A stretch of 64,000 bases of DNA from Argyresthia goedartella (taxonomy: Eukaryota > Arthropoda > Insecta > Lepidoptera > Argyresthiidae). A program made the position numbers and the translations under genes. Below, piece by piece: positions 51,835 through 63,403 of this stretch. The stretch lies in the NCBI GenBank assembly GCA_949825045.1, contig OX463829.1:24584715-24648714 (forward strand). Reading direction: 5' to 3'. The notes under the pieces were generated by a model, which was not told where the DNA came from, did no database searches, and saw only the letters and a program-made list of their open reading frames with translations. Numbering within the stretch: the first letter of the stretch is position 1; each line of letters begins with the position of its first letter.

Positions 51835-53900
51835 GCACTGGACATTATCAACTGGAATGCCTTTTATGACATTGAATCTATCGATGACCTGGTTAACAGT
51901 TTCACTGAGACTCTTATTGCAGTTTTTAACATCTATTCACCACTGATGAAAAAGAAAATTAGAAAAACACAGCCCCCCTGGATAACGAGTGTGATCAAGG
52001 CAATGGTTAATCTAAAACACCAAGCAAAAGCCAGAGCACACAAGACAAAACAGAACTCCCATAAAGAGTATTACAAATCAATAAAGAACTTGCTTACATC
52101 ATCAATAAGAAAAAAAAAGAAGCTTTCTTTACCCATCACGTCAATTCCAATGTAAACAATTCAAAGGCGATGTGGAAAGGATTGAATAAATACGTTAATT
52201 TTAAAAACACCGCCGTTATTCCAAATAAACTGCGAGATGCGAATATTATCAACAACCATTTTCTATTATTTCCAGATACACCTGAAATCCCCGAACATAT
52301 TAAAACTAAATTTAAAACTGGACTATTCTGCGAGGGGAAGCAAATCCAATTAAACGAGGTCACCGAAGCAACAATTTTAAAATATCTTAGGAGGATAAAA
52401 ACAAAGGCAAGAGGCTGGGATGGTCTCGATATAGAAATGATAGGAATGACATTATCTCATACTCTACCAATTATAACACATATTATAAATAAATCTAATA
52501 CACAGGACAGGAATATTCCCGCAGCCATGGAAGAAAGCTGCTGTCATTCCTTTTCCAAAGAAAACAACCATAGACAACGTTGGTGACCTAAGACCAGTGA
52601 GTATTTTGCTAGTCCTATCTAAAGTTATAGAAATGGTAGTAAATGATCAGTTAGTGAAATATCTGGATGACATTGGAGCCATTCCCGATCGTCAATCTGG
52701 TTTCAGGAAAGGTCACAGCACCGCGACCGCCCTGCTCGATGTAACCATTAAAATACATCAAGAGATGGATGAATCCAAGGTCACCCTACTTGTGCTTTTG
52801 GACTACTCCCACGCATTAGACTGTTTGGAGAAGGATTTAATTATTTCAAAAATGCAATACTACGGTTTTACAGTAAGAACATGTGACTGGTTTGAATCAT
52901 TCCTAACAAATCGTTCACAATTTGTAAAAATTGATAAAGAAGATGGGACAAGCATGGAATCTACACCAATGAGCCTCAAGAAGGGAAGTCCGCAAGAATC
53001 CATATTGTCTCCAATTATTTTTAATCTTTTCACAGCAGATTCTCCAGACTGTCATAAAGAAGCGAATTATCATATGTATGCAGATGACAAACAGGTATTC
53101 ATGTCATGTCATCCCGATGACATAGTCGACACGGTTACGAAACTTAATCTAATCTTGGATGGGATAACGAAGTGGTCATTGGAGAATGGTCTTATACTTA
53201 ACCCCGAAAAGTACCTCTATATGACTATTGGCAGTAATCAACAATTAGCAAAGATAAAGGAAATTTTAGTCACCACGTGCCCTATTGTAATACATTAGAA
53301 ACCTATAAAATATGCGGAAGAGGCGAGGAATCTGGGCATTATATTTGATAGCAATACGGTTTGAAACCCACATCAATAAAAAGGTGCAGATAGCATTTGC
53401 GCGACTGAAGGTGTTATACAAGGTCAGAGATTTCCTCACAGAAGAAATCAGACGCAAAGTGATCGACGCGCTGGTCCTGTCTCATCTGGATTATGGATCT
53501 ACGGTCTACGGCCAAGAAATATTTAGGAAAACCTCAAAGAAGATACAAAGAATTCAAAACGCTTGTATACGCTTTTGCTGTAAAGTACCTAGAAGAACGA
53601 GAATAACTCCTATACTAAATCAAAATAAGATACTCAATATGAAAAACAGAATAAAAATGGCATTTGCATGCCTAGTTTTCAAAATAATAAAAACCCAAAC
53701 CCCTAAATATTTATTTAATGAGCTAAAGTGGAGGTCGCAGAGTAGGAGTCTGAGGTCGGGACAATGTGCCGCCGCCGATACAGCATGCATCCTCAATCTA
53801 TTCCTTCAAAAAAATGTACAAGGCTTGTCTGCACGATCAACAAAACCTGCTACAAGATACTCAATTAGTTGTAACGTTTCTGTGACCTCTTCACAAATTA
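51835..53900 (+). pseudogene. LINE ORF2, reverse transcriptase
   Basis: Linker KKKIRKTQPPWITSVIKAMV, then broken frames through EVTEATILKYLRRIKTKARG (RT entry; normally 'K..G.DG'), LSKVIEMVVNDQLVKYLD, QSGFRKGHSTATALLDV, LVLLDYSHALDCLEKD (catalytic Asp) and SPIIFNLFTADSPD. The catalytic box YHMYADDKQVF is near 53075. Normal GxPQGSxLGP has become SPQESILSP. The C-terminus is FARLKVLYKVRDFL, LVLSHLDYGSTVYGQ, IQRIQNACIRFCCKVPRR and KNRIKMAFACLVFKI. At least four shifts or stops (near 52140, 52560, 53290 and 53330) separate the pieces. Clade: CR1-like by RT style. Confidence 0.78.
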
Positions 53901-54346
53901 ATTTGTAAAATATCGTTATGTATGTCAGGCAAATGCGGCTATAGTTTTAAAATTGGTAAGTATTTCGTTTTTTAGAACATGACAACATGTACTTATTGTT
54001 TCGGTGTCCGTAAAAGTACGTTTGAATCTACAACAACATAGTTAATGTATGTATAAATGTATATTATAGATCTGGTGATTATCGGTAGGAATATATATCG
54101 AACTACTGAGTATAGGGACTGGCTTAAAATCAGCGATCGCAGATCACGGTCTGCGGTCATTAGCTGTACTGGTTACCTTTTCAACAATTGCAGATTATTA
54201 CTTTTATATGTGTCAGATATGCACTTCAAAAATTTATCTATTCAATGTGTTAAAATATTACCACAACCATTTGTAATAAATTAATTACTTGCAATTATAC
54301 AAACATGTGCAATGTACTTAAGCAAATGTATGTCTGTTGAATAAAC

Positions 54347-54376
54347 GATTTTTCAATTTCAATTTCAATTTCAACC
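54347..54376 (+). repeat. 3' tail of the CR1-like LINE
   Basis: caatttcaatttcaatttcaa preceded by gaataaacg; typical LINE end. Confidence 0.7.
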
Positions 54377-55560
54377 CTAGTAGCATTTACCGTTGGCATT
54401 CATTGGCCAACGGTTAGGGATCCGTTGGGATATAGTTAGCTAATTTGCCCACCATTTGACTTTGGCCCAAAATAAATATATTGTATGATATCGGCGCACA
54501 AATTACCAACAATGGGCCGACTGCAACTAGTCCTGCCGTTGGATAAATAGTGTTGGCGTTTCCACATTTTAAATAACGTAAGGACGACAACCCATTGCCT
54601 GTAATAGGCCAGCTGCCACCAGCCCTACCGTTGGATAAATAATGTTGTTGTTCCCACATTTTAAGTAGCGTAGGGCCAACAATCAATTACCAGCAATGGA
54701 TCACCTGCAAGAAACGCTACCGTTGGGTTAATACTGTTGGTGTTTCCACATTTATATATGTAGGGCCAACAACTTACCCAAACAGTTACTAAACTATCTC
54801 TTGTAAAAACCATCATATCCCATTTTTGCAGTCAAAAGTTAATTAATTCATCACTATTAGAAAAGTCGTAGCAACAAGCTCAACCCAACTTTATACCAAA
54901 AAATTGCCTGAATTAGCTCTATTTGGAAACATCCTACATCGCGGTATAGAAGTTTTTTCGCGCACAGAGTATATATAGCGTCTGACTAAAAGTACATACA
55001 GGCTCACAGTAAAATCAAATATAGATAACTGTATAATAGAAGAGGTTATTTTTAGTCCGTATACCAAACGAGCTGATGTCCGCTCAATATGTGGGGACCT
55101 GTACATAGCAGGGAGGTCTGACTCCATGGCATGGCATTTTTTTCCCTCCAACAAAAAAAAATGCGGGGTCCCTCTCTACGCAGGAAACCAGTTCGCGGTA
55201 TAGCTGACCTAATTAAACCGTATCCTTCAGATGACTGCTGAACGATTATTGAAATATTTAGTGACCCAATCAGTTACCCACCGTTGGACAATTGTATGAT
55301 TCATATAGAAAGGGCCTCTACGCATATTACACTTACGCATAAATACACTTAGTGGCCTTCTGTAGAAAAGTTTAAATAGGGCCTTCTAGTAGGTACTCGA
55401 CCAGTTACCCACGCTGGATAATTGTATGATTCGTATGCAGAGGCCCTACACATAAATATATTTAGCAACCCTCCATAAGAAAATTATGCCCTTGGTTATA
55501 GGCCCATCAGCAAAACAGGCGGCCAAAACTAGTTGTTGCCCAACCAAGGTTGTATATTTT
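54377..55560. repeat. Satellite-like region rich in accgttgg words
   Basis: About three diverged 92-bp units: taccgttggataaat-type words start at 54536, 54628 and 54720, each followed by gtgttg...ttcccacattt and gtagggccaacaa. Farther right, cagttacccac..tggaNaattgtatgattc recurs near 55268 and 55399 (about 130 bp). The minus frame through it is a repeat artefact. Confidence 0.6.
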
Positions 55561-56150
55561 CATATTTTTGGCCCAACCAAATGTATATATATAAATACAC
55601 TTAGTAGCCCTTTGTATTTATTTCTATAAAGGCCCTTGGTTAATATATGAGAGATATTACAGAAAACCATAACCCTTCTAGGCTCTGTTTTAGTAGGTCA
55701 GTTTTTGTCATTTCTTATATCGTTCCGCAGCTGTCTCTATGCTGACATGAATTATTCAGCTTATCTCTCTTCGGAATTCGTATCTGTGGCAAATGTTTCA
55801 ATATTACATGAGGACGTCTGGGAGAAAGGTAGGTACCGCGGCTTTCAGAGGCAGTGGGTACTCGTAATTGTTAGTTACATGTCGTAAACGCTGATTTAGA
55901 CAGGGTAATTTACCGAAATGGAAATATAAATAGAAATTCGTTTATTCATGAACATATGTAAATACAAATGCAGGTGACAAAGGTTATATGTATATGTAGT
56001 TCTCTATGTTCTACCATTTCGGCATATGAATTTGTAGTTATATAAGTTATACATGCAAATTATTTGAATACATTAAATATTTCTTAATGGCTATGGCTTC
56101 TAAAAAAATTAAAGAGATTTGTCAATTAAATAAGAATTAATATTATACTA
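55561..56150. other. Non-coding stretch
   Basis: The frame at 55705-55887 has no recognisable content; nothing else seen. Confidence 0.35.
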
Positions 56151-56151
56151 A

Positions 56152-56345
56152 CATTTTTGAACCAGCATGGTGTATAGTTTCCTCTTAAATTGAGCAGTTG
56201 ATAGATCCTTAATGACATTTGGTACTTGATTGTAGATTTTAGGTGCTTTGCTATGCAATGCTTTTTGCATCAGAGCCGTATGAGTCCTAGGAAAACAAAG
56301 TTTTTATCTGAACTGGTTACGTAGGTTTGTCCTACAAACTGCAGA
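56152..56345 (-). pseudogene. LINE RT C-terminal fragment
   Basis: Minus translation: RTNLRNQFR, a stop, KLCFPRTHTALMQKALHSKA, then PKIYNQVPNVIKDLSTAQFK and RKLYTMLVQ. The 'R.T.LGQ.S..Y.IYN.LP..I' end of a CR1/jockey RT is clear, though one stop interrupts it. Confidence 0.6.
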
Positions 56346-56886
56346 GGCCTTAACGAAATATCCCGGACTTCATTTTACAAAGACAGCTACCTCATATGTA
56401 TATGTAGAGAGATGGTAGAGTGAGTAGTTTATATTTTTCGAACATAGGTTCACAGCTGTCCGTTACATTAAGTGACTCGGAATTCGAGGTAAGTCAGTGC
56501 TGACCCCGTTATGACACTGTTTGAATGCATTAGCTAGGTGCTGTACTGATTTCAAATCTATTTACACCATGTCGGTATCGGGTCAGCACTGACTTGCCTT
56601 AAACTTGGAGTAGGTTACTTACCCTGTTAAAATTTTCCTTAATACTCAGAAATCGGTTTTTCAGGGTCAATACACGATATATAGAAAAGTAATCGCTCGA
56701 GCTCATAATTATAAGCAGGAAACCTATTTACCTACCTAATTTTCTATTTCTATCGTAGACACAGAGAGTTAGGTTGTGGGGCGTTGCACGTGCGAACAAA
56801 TCTAGCCCCGATAGTCTTCATATTAAAAATTCTCGGTAGTCACCGGGCGACCACAGTGACGACTTCATTTCCGCTGTTTTTCGAAA

Positions 56887-56966
56887 ATGCCGACCTGTGC
56901 AATACTCATGTGCAAAAATAGAAGCGGGATTGTGAACTCCAAGAACGGCGGGGTAACATATCACTT
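56887..56966 (+). CDS. THAP-type zinc finger, first exon (partial)
   Basis: ATG at 56887 opens MPTCAILMCKNRSGIVNSKN and then GGVTYHL. C-x4-C with a nearby GVTYH box is the start of a THAP domain, normally C-x2-4-C-x35-50-C-x2-H. The reading meets a donor, cactt then gtaagt, at 56967, in the place where many THAP genes split after the H-F/L box. THAP fingers bind DNA and occur both in host regulators and in P-element-type transposases. I found no exon carrying the second C-x2-H pair in the remaining window. Upstream 56760-56886 is GC-richer and could be a promoter. Host gene or transposase origin is undecided. Confidence 0.5.
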
Positions 56967-56969
56967 GTA

Positions 56970-57445
56970 AGTCTCATTCCAACTATTATTTCTTAAAACA
57001 GAATAAATAAACATTATTACGGAAATAAATCATTAACAAAAAAATCGTCACGAGTTGATCATTAAATAACAATGTCATGTTGTTCTCGCTAGGTTTATTA
57101 TCCATTGCTTGTTTTGTATATTGCCAAGCTAACACGCAATGAATATTTCACACTTATCTAAATACGAAAGTAAATATGCATCGAGGTACGGAGGCGAACT
57201 GTTACACGCACGCAGAGACGACTTATAGTGATGGGAATAGTGATAGTGAGAATTATGTTTTTGAATCGATGGAAAGAAATAGATTTTTACCAACTCGAAC
57301 AAAACCCATTGGGTAATCATCTAATATTACTAATCAAAGCTCTAATGAGAAGATATTCTAATATAAGACTGCATTACTTAGCAAAAAATGCTACGCCTTA
57401 ATTGTCAAAACGCCAAGTTCTTAATAAATATTCACATTTTTCTTG
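56970..57445. other. Non-coding stretch downstream of the THAP exon
   Basis: Would be intron if the THAP exon is real; no exon found. Confidence 0.35.
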
Positions 57446-59012
57446 TCAATAGGAAATCAGAAATCAGAAATCAGATATTTTATTGTGGTACGTAGTTTAA
57501 AGTAGATGTTACATAGTATGTTTTGTCCTTACGTCCAGCCGCGAGGCGTACAAATAATACAAATAACCAAATAAACAACAGGTGAGTTAAAAAATATAGG
57601 CAACAAACAATACATTAAACCATTACAATATTACAATGATGTCAAAAAAAAAAAATGTCAAATATATTATTATTGTATGTCATATGTAAAATTGTATTTA
57701 GTAAAAGGTGATTAAAAAAATTAAAAAAGATGTCAATGGCAATAGTTTAGTAGATATAACATGTCAACACTATGCTAAATATTCACCTACAGAGTAGTAT
57801 GCTTTATCAGCCAAATAATCTTTTAATCTAAGCTTGAACTTGTTTGGGTTATCTATATTCATAATTGAGACAGGAACCTTATTGTATATTGTCGAGGCCA
57901 TACCGAATACACTGTTGCTGAACAGTGCAGTTTTGTGTCTGGTAGCGCGTATATTTTTGTTGTTGCGGCGACTCTTCAGGTTTTCGAATAGGGTTGGGTT
58001 TATTTTAATAAACATTATTATTTCATATATGTATAAGGAAGGCATTGTTAAAAGTTTATGGCGTTTAAAATATGGTTTGCAGCTGTCTGTTCTTTTTAAC
58101 GAAAATATAGCTCTAATGCATTTTTTCTGAGACTTGAACGCAATTTCCCTATTTATTCCGTTACCCCAGAATATTATTCCGTATCTGAGTGTAGACACTA
58201 CGTAGCCATGATAAGCTGTCAGAACTGCGGTAACATCCACAACTTTGCGGAGCATATACAGTGCATATGAAAACCGGTTTAGTTTTTTGCTGACATTTTC
58301 AATTTGCTCTTTCCAGTTTAGTTTATTGTCGATTTGTAATCCTAAAAATTTCGTTGATGGTACTTCGTCAATGTTATTGTCGTCGTGTTTGATAGTTAAT
58401 GGTATCCGTTCTTTAATTTGTTTAAAGTTCATTATATATGTTTTCTTTAAGTTTATTTTTAAATTATTATGCTGTAGCCATGTTATGATGTCATTAAGTG
58501 AATTGTTTATTTCATTTTCAAATATCAAATTATCATTACTTACGTTTTTATAAACTACGGTACTGTCATCAGCAAATAGGATCATAGGGTTTGATGTCGA
58601 GTCAACAATGTCGTTAATATAGATCAGGAATAGCAGCGGGCCTAGAACGCTTCCTTGTGGTACACCTAGAGTTACCTTAGAAGGTTCAGATGAGTAGATT
58701 TGCTCCATGTTACTTTGGCCACACAATCTCTGAATTTGAGTTATTTGTTTCCGATCAGATAGGTATGATTTTATCAAATCTATAACGTTGCCTCTGACTC
58801 CGTATGTGTGTAACTTTTGTAATAATATTTTGTGGTTTACATAGTCGAACGCTTTTGTCATGTCCATATATATGGCTGACACAGGTATTTTATTGTCTAA
58901 ATTGAAAACTATTTTTCCTATGAAGTCGTATATAGCCAGATTGATTGTTTTGTAGGTAGTATTGTACTGTACAGGATTATACAGAAAGGGTATATATGCC
59001 GAAAGGCGGTTG
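57446..59012 (-). mobile_element. 5'-truncated CR1-like LINE
   Basis: The tail on the minus strand is a ctgatttctgatttcc reiteration (plus 57446-57476), then a 3' UTR, then RT to about 59012, where homology stops in the RT finger region. Confidence 0.72.
57770..59000 (-). pseudogene. Reverse transcriptase of the truncated LINE
   Basis: From the truncation: IPFLYNPVQYNTTYKTINLA, then SAIYMDMTKAFDYVNHKILL (catalytic Asp), VTLGVPQGSVLGPLLFLIYI, MILFADDSTVVYKN (catalytic FADD) and LNDIITWLQHNNLKINLKKT. The C-terminus has AYHGYVVSTLRYGIIFWGN, FKSQKKCIRAIFSLKR, SIYNKVPV-like words and VGEYLA before the stop at 57770. The core frame is open for 370 codons after Met 58882 and also a little upstream. 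Endonuclease is absent. Family: CR1/jockey superfamily. Confidence 0.83.
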
Positions 59013-59050
59013 TTAAGGACATCAATCTGAACATCCTTCTCTATTAAAAC

Positions 59051-59155
59051 GATTTGATCAGAGCAACATTATTTTTCACTTTGCAGTACATTTTGGGCCG
59101 AGCGGTCAGCTGATTTGTATGGGGAAGTAAAAAATAACGTTTCTCTGATCAAATC
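59051..59155. repeat. 105-bp imperfect foldback
   Basis: Arms 59051-59083 (gatttgatcagagcaacatt...) and 59123-59155 (...cgtttctctgatcaaatc) pair with a few mismatches around a 39-base loop. Possible small MITE; no flank duplication seen. Confidence 0.6.
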
Positions 59156-59665
59156 AGATGCATTAAGAAAGTAGTTAAAAATCATGTCCCAAAACATCCT
59201 TTTCGGCTTGGCACCCCGTACGTGTTACAGCCTGTAAACATAGTAATAGGTATTTCTTGTAAAATAAATATGTCATATTAACAAACAAAGTATTATTTTA
59301 TTTATATAACCCGGCATAAATACCACTGTCTATAAATTATAATGGATTGATGAAACACGCTGTCCTTGCAATGTCTTAGCACTAGCTCGGCTAGCTAGTG
59401 TACCTGCGGTAGTGTAGGTGTGTTCGTACGATAGGTGCATGACATTGCACTGACCAATAAATGCGGAAGGATCGATGTATGAGTGGTGTATATGTGTGGT
59501 GCGTGTTCTTAATTTTCAGCGACACTGGTTCCGATACAAGCTTAGCGCCAAGGGCCTATCTCTCGATATCTGTGATCGTAGACAAGTAGATAAGAGCTAC
59601 GCGTCACCAGCGCTATGTCTTTCGTAGAAAACGTATCATACATAGCAAAGGCTTATCAAAAAAAA

Positions 59666-59876
59666 AACTTGGACAATATTTACACACATTCATCTAACAT
59701 AAAACTAGGATTCCCTGTATCTTGGGTACTAGCCAACGATACTCATACTTGCATAGATAAATATTATAGGTACTTAGATAGATGAACAACCATCATCAAC
59801 TATGACTCCATAGTCATGGTTGTTCATCTATCTAAGTACCATCTGTTCTCATGAAACCAATATTGGCCCCCATAAC
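59666..59876 (-). mobile_element. tRNA-derived SINE, type 1 (copy 6), with internal fold-back
   Basis: The minus-strand body (gtaaat attgtcc, aagatacagggaatcctagt) is clear, but the tRNA head is degraded to ggggccaatattgg. Inside, 59769-59793 and 59816-59840 are a perfect 25-bp inverted repeat absent from the other copies. Confidence 0.65.
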
Positions 59877-59887
59877 GAATTAGGATA

Positions 59888-59934
59888 TTTTCAAGAGTCG
59901 ACTTATAGATAGTGTAAAAGTCGACTCTTGAAAA
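59888..59934. repeat. 17-bp perfect hairpin
   Basis: ttttcaagagtcgactt (59888-59904) and its complement (59918-59934) with a 13-base loop. Confidence 0.85.
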
Positions 59935-60004
59935 GATGTCCTAGCGGTTTCTAAAACCAACGTAGTTAAGGTAATTTTGGAATGTTTACTTCGTCATCAC
60001 ATGA

Positions 60005-60330
60005 GCTATATATGTCACCGTAAGATAGTCAAAACCGTAAGTTGGTTGACAAACTAATGCTTTAGTTGACCTGACGAAAGGGTTTAGAATTTACGATTAT
60101 TTTGTTCTTACACGTCAACCTAACACGAAAACTATTCAGGTCTAACTCTAACTTTACCTAAGCTATCGCAGTGGTTGCCCTGGTATTTCGCTTGCAATTT
60201 AAGTTTAAACCAGTTTTCTATTTAACAGTTTTGACCTTTAGTTTATTAACTAACGCGTCATATAGTAACGTATGCTACTGTTGATAGAACTAACGAGAAA
60301 AAAAACGTTAGTTTATCTATAGTGCACCCT
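60005..60330. mobile_element. MITE family B, diverged copy
   Basis: Starts gtcaccgtaagatagtcaaaaccgtaagtt and contains gccctggtatttcgcttgca and gttttgacct, as in the copies at 4911 and 33780. Boundaries approximate. Confidence 0.5.
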
Positions 60331-60549
60331 TTGCCCGTGGTACGGTTCTGTTGTCCGGTCAACCGGACCACGGAAAAAATATATTTTCCATAGTTTTGCA
60401 ACGAAAAAATTATAAACCCAGTGTGACCAGTCTGAAAAATAATATAGTGATCCGGTTGCCTTTTAATGCCGTTTTAGACAACGGATAACAAACAACATTA
60501 TCAAACTGTATGTTTAAATTGTGTTTATGAGTATTAATAATTATCTTAC

Positions 60550-61010
60550 ATTTGCTTGTTTCTCCAAAGCATAGCCTAAATCAATTTCTTCGTTTATAAG
60601 TTGCAATTGAATATCCCTTATTGCATCGTCTTTTAGTATATCTTCCCTTTTGCGTTTAATATAAACATTTTGTTTATTGCATTTTGTAATTCTGATTTGT
60701 GTTTACTTATCCATTTTCTCTAAATAATTTAGAAGCCGTAATATGTTAACATTGTTTTTATTGATTTCCCGATTTAATTTGGAATTCCATCCCTCTACGC
60801 TGTTATTGATGCGGTGTCGTTGTCCAAAAACCGAGATAAATTGTCAATATTTTTACTGTTTATCCACATTTTATCAAAATATGCAAAATACCTGGCCATG
60901 TTCGTGAGAGCTTCTGATTGAATGTGTGGCCATGCATCTAAAATAGTTTCGCATGGCAAAAGTGGTAATCTAGCACAATGACATAGTGTTATTATACGTC
61001 GTGACATATA
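60550..61010 (-). pseudogene. MULE-type transposase C-terminal fossil
   Basis: Minus strand: MSRRIITLCHCARLPLLPCE, ALTNMARYFAYFDKMWINSK and then, after a one-base shift near 60830, SVFGQRHRINNSVEGWNSKL and REINKNNVNILRLLNYLEK. This order (a 'LP.LP' helix, a Y...W block, then R.NN.VE.W) fits the C-terminal part of Mutator-like (MULE) transposases. A last helix with IKRKREDILKDDAIRDIQLQ follows in the 60560-60650 region. The catalytic part is not in the window on the 5' side. Frameshift plus a stop make it a fossil. Confidence 0.5.
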
Positions 61011-61431
61011 ATAATTTAATTCGCCTTATCAAGTGACCGTTTTTTATGCGAAGCAGTTAACGATGACAGCTAACGTAATTCAAAAAAGACTTCAGCATAA
61101 TTTGAGATGATTTCTGTAACTCAATTTGGCGCGCCGCGCCATCCTCCTTGCTTGGCACATTTGGCAGTGGTCCTGAATATTGAATCAGGTCGGTCTTTTA
61201 TTTATGACCGGCGAACTCTGTAAAACAATTTCGAGATGGCAAAGATAAAAGTCAACCCCGTTGGTTGATGGCTTCGAGGCCTTGTACAAGAATTAGAGTA
61301 TTTTATGAGGTCATGACCCAAAACGACTGTTCATGATGAAAAAGTTAATAAATAATAAATATGATGGAAGGTGTTGCCAGACTTAAGTAAAATATTAACA
61401 TTTAACAGATCGTCACGTCTATTATTTATTT
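61011..61431. other. Non-coding stretch
   Basis: No supported feature. Confidence 0.35.
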
Positions 61432-61667
61432 GACGACCCGAATGGCCGAGTCGGCAGTGACCCTGCCTACGAAACCAATGGTCCCGGGTTCGAGTCCCGG
61501 TGGGGGCAAATATTTGTTTGATGACAACGGATGTTTGTAACCTAGTCATGGTTGTTTAACTATCTATGTATAATATTTATCTATATAAGTATGTATATCG
61601 ATGTCTAGTTCCCAAGATAAAGGGAATCCTAGTTTGGGGATAGATATATGTGTAAATAGTGTCCAAG

Positions 61668-61699
<32 letters not shown>
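61432..61699 (+). mobile_element. tRNA-derived SINE, type 1 (copy 4)
   Basis: Well-preserved A box (tggccgagtcgg) and B box (gggttcgagtcccggt) with a long (ATT)n tail of about 29 bp. Confidence 0.85.
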
Positions 61700-61700
<1 letters not shown>

Positions 61701-62280
61701 CCGGGAAGGGAGGGATTTACAGATACTCGTAGATTTATACTCTTGGAAAAACTGAAATACTTCTCAAAGAGACTACAAGATTTACAGGACACAACTCGCA
61801 AATGCACAAGATCTTGTCAAATTAGAAGACTCCTCAGTATAATTATCACCAGCGGCAGCGACGTGACAAACGATCTTCTCCATAAATAGCCTTCTAAAAG
61901 TAACATTCACGACATGGCGACGTCGTCCTTGCCTAGATAGACCGTTCCTACTATTTCGGAATACAAATTATGCAGTTAAGTTACGTTGCAATCAATCAAT
62001 AGCACATTTACGAGGCATCGACACTATTCTGAATATTTAGGACCGCCGCATATGACAGAGTGGAACCAGCGATATAACATAAGGTATGTTCGTTTGAGTG
62101 GTTTTGTAATGGTGCGCTGAATGATATTCCAGTTCAATTGTGTGTTTCATCGACGAATCTGTTGTGTAGCGTGCAGATTTTCATCGGGTAGCTTTGTAAG
62201 TAATTTTGATTTAGTAAATCACGGGATTTCAACTTTATTAACCTCCTATAGGTACAAATTTAAGGGAACGTGAATAGCAG
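61700..62280. other. Non-coding stretch
   Basis: A 76-codon frame near 61659-61889 starts in the SINE tail and has no domain. Nothing else supported. Confidence 0.35.
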
Positions 62281-62282
62281 AA

Positions 62283-62400
62283 ATAGATAGATAGATAGAT
62301 AGATAAATCCTTTATTCAGGTGACATGGTACACGCACATAAAATAATTACAACAGAGATCAAATTTTATAGAAGGCACTTTTCACAAACATAGATAGGCA
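62283..62400 (-). mobile_element. LINE 3' end fragment with (AGAT)n tail
   Basis: Plus agatagatagatagataaatcctttattcagg; on the minus strand this is ctgaataaaggattt then (atct)n, a LINE or retropseudogene tail with polyadenylation word. Confidence 0.5.
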
Positions 62401-62744
62401 ATTAACAGTACGTACAGCTGTGTGGTTATGTGACTGTACCGCGGCAATGAAATGGCCCTGACTCAGCAATGTCACAGACGAATCTGTGACGCTGGTATTC
62501 TGAAATTGAGCACTCTTTTAATATTCGGAGAAATTCATATGCGAAGGCTACAATAAAAGACACATAACGACTGCTGTTTTAATGAGATGCCATTTTTTTT
62601 ACCTTTGGCGCATGATAAATGTTGTCAGGGGTAGAGGATGCTTTTAAGCAAACAAATACAAATTGGTAATATGGTACCTTAGGTGTCACGTTTGTGAAAT
62701 AATTGTAATTAAAATATCAATGTTGTCAGACGTTTAACATAACC

Positions 62745-62960
62745 TAGCGTCACGCCTTTTCCCGTACGGGGTGGCAGAGGCTCAATTGTGCCCACTTTCA
62801 GCCAGTTATTAAATACTCCATTTAGCGTGACAGGGGGCTAGCCCATCGCCGCAGCTGTGGAGTAATGAAGGTTACCTCACGAGGTTTTCCGTCACCGTTG
62901 GAACGTCCGTATAATGTACTTAAACTATAATAAACTAATTATCTTATTGGTACATGGTCG
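62745..62960 (+). repeat. Dispersed repeat shared with DNAJC4 intron 2
   Basis: gtcacgccttttcccgtacgggg, ggcagaggctcaattgtgccc and agccagttattaaatactcc; the shorter relative lies at 12335-12400. Confidence 0.5.
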
Positions 62961-63127
62961 GGAATCGAAACTGCACCTCCTGTGAGAGAAGCGAGCGTGA
63001 AACCCTTATATATTATTATATTTACTTAAACCATTACCAAAAAATGTTAGGAACCTATACCGTATGCGTCTTTATAAAGTGCACATATTGAGCAGAGTTG
63101 AAGAAGATCAAACTTTATCAACAAAAA

Positions 63128-63130
<3 letters not shown>

Positions 63131-63162
<32 letters not shown>

Positions 63163-63403
63163 CTTGGACACTATTTACACATATTGATCTAGCCCCAAAC
63201 TAGGATTCCCTGTATCAACTTGGGTACTAGACAACGATACACATACTTATATAGATAAACATTATACTTAGATAGATAAACAACCATGACTAGGCTGCAA
63301 ACATACGTTCTCATCAAACAAATATTTGCCCCCACCGGGACTCGAACCCGGGACCCTTGGCTTGGTAGGCAGGGTCACTGCCGACTCGACCATTCGGGTC
63401 GTC
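63131..63403 (-). mobile_element. tRNA-derived SINE, type 1 (copy 5)
   Basis: Minus strand from 63403: gacccgaatggtcgagtcgg, B box gggttcgagtcccggt, body (with tgatacaggg modified by a 2-base insert), (ATT)n tail at 63131-63160. Confidence 0.83.

Larger units (their letters stand above)
49320..54376 (+). mobile_element. CR1-like LINE, near full length but decayed
   Basis: ORF1 with PHD finger, coiled coil and FP-like end; ORF2 with APE endonuclease and RT; 3' tail (tttcaa)n at about 54347-54375. Stops, frameshifts and one palindromic insertion disable it. The start is approximate. Confidence 0.75.

Noticed and set aside
54414..54686. 90-codon minus-strand frame with repeated PTAGLVAVGP-like words
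   Set aside because: Product of the 92-bp satellite-like repeat.
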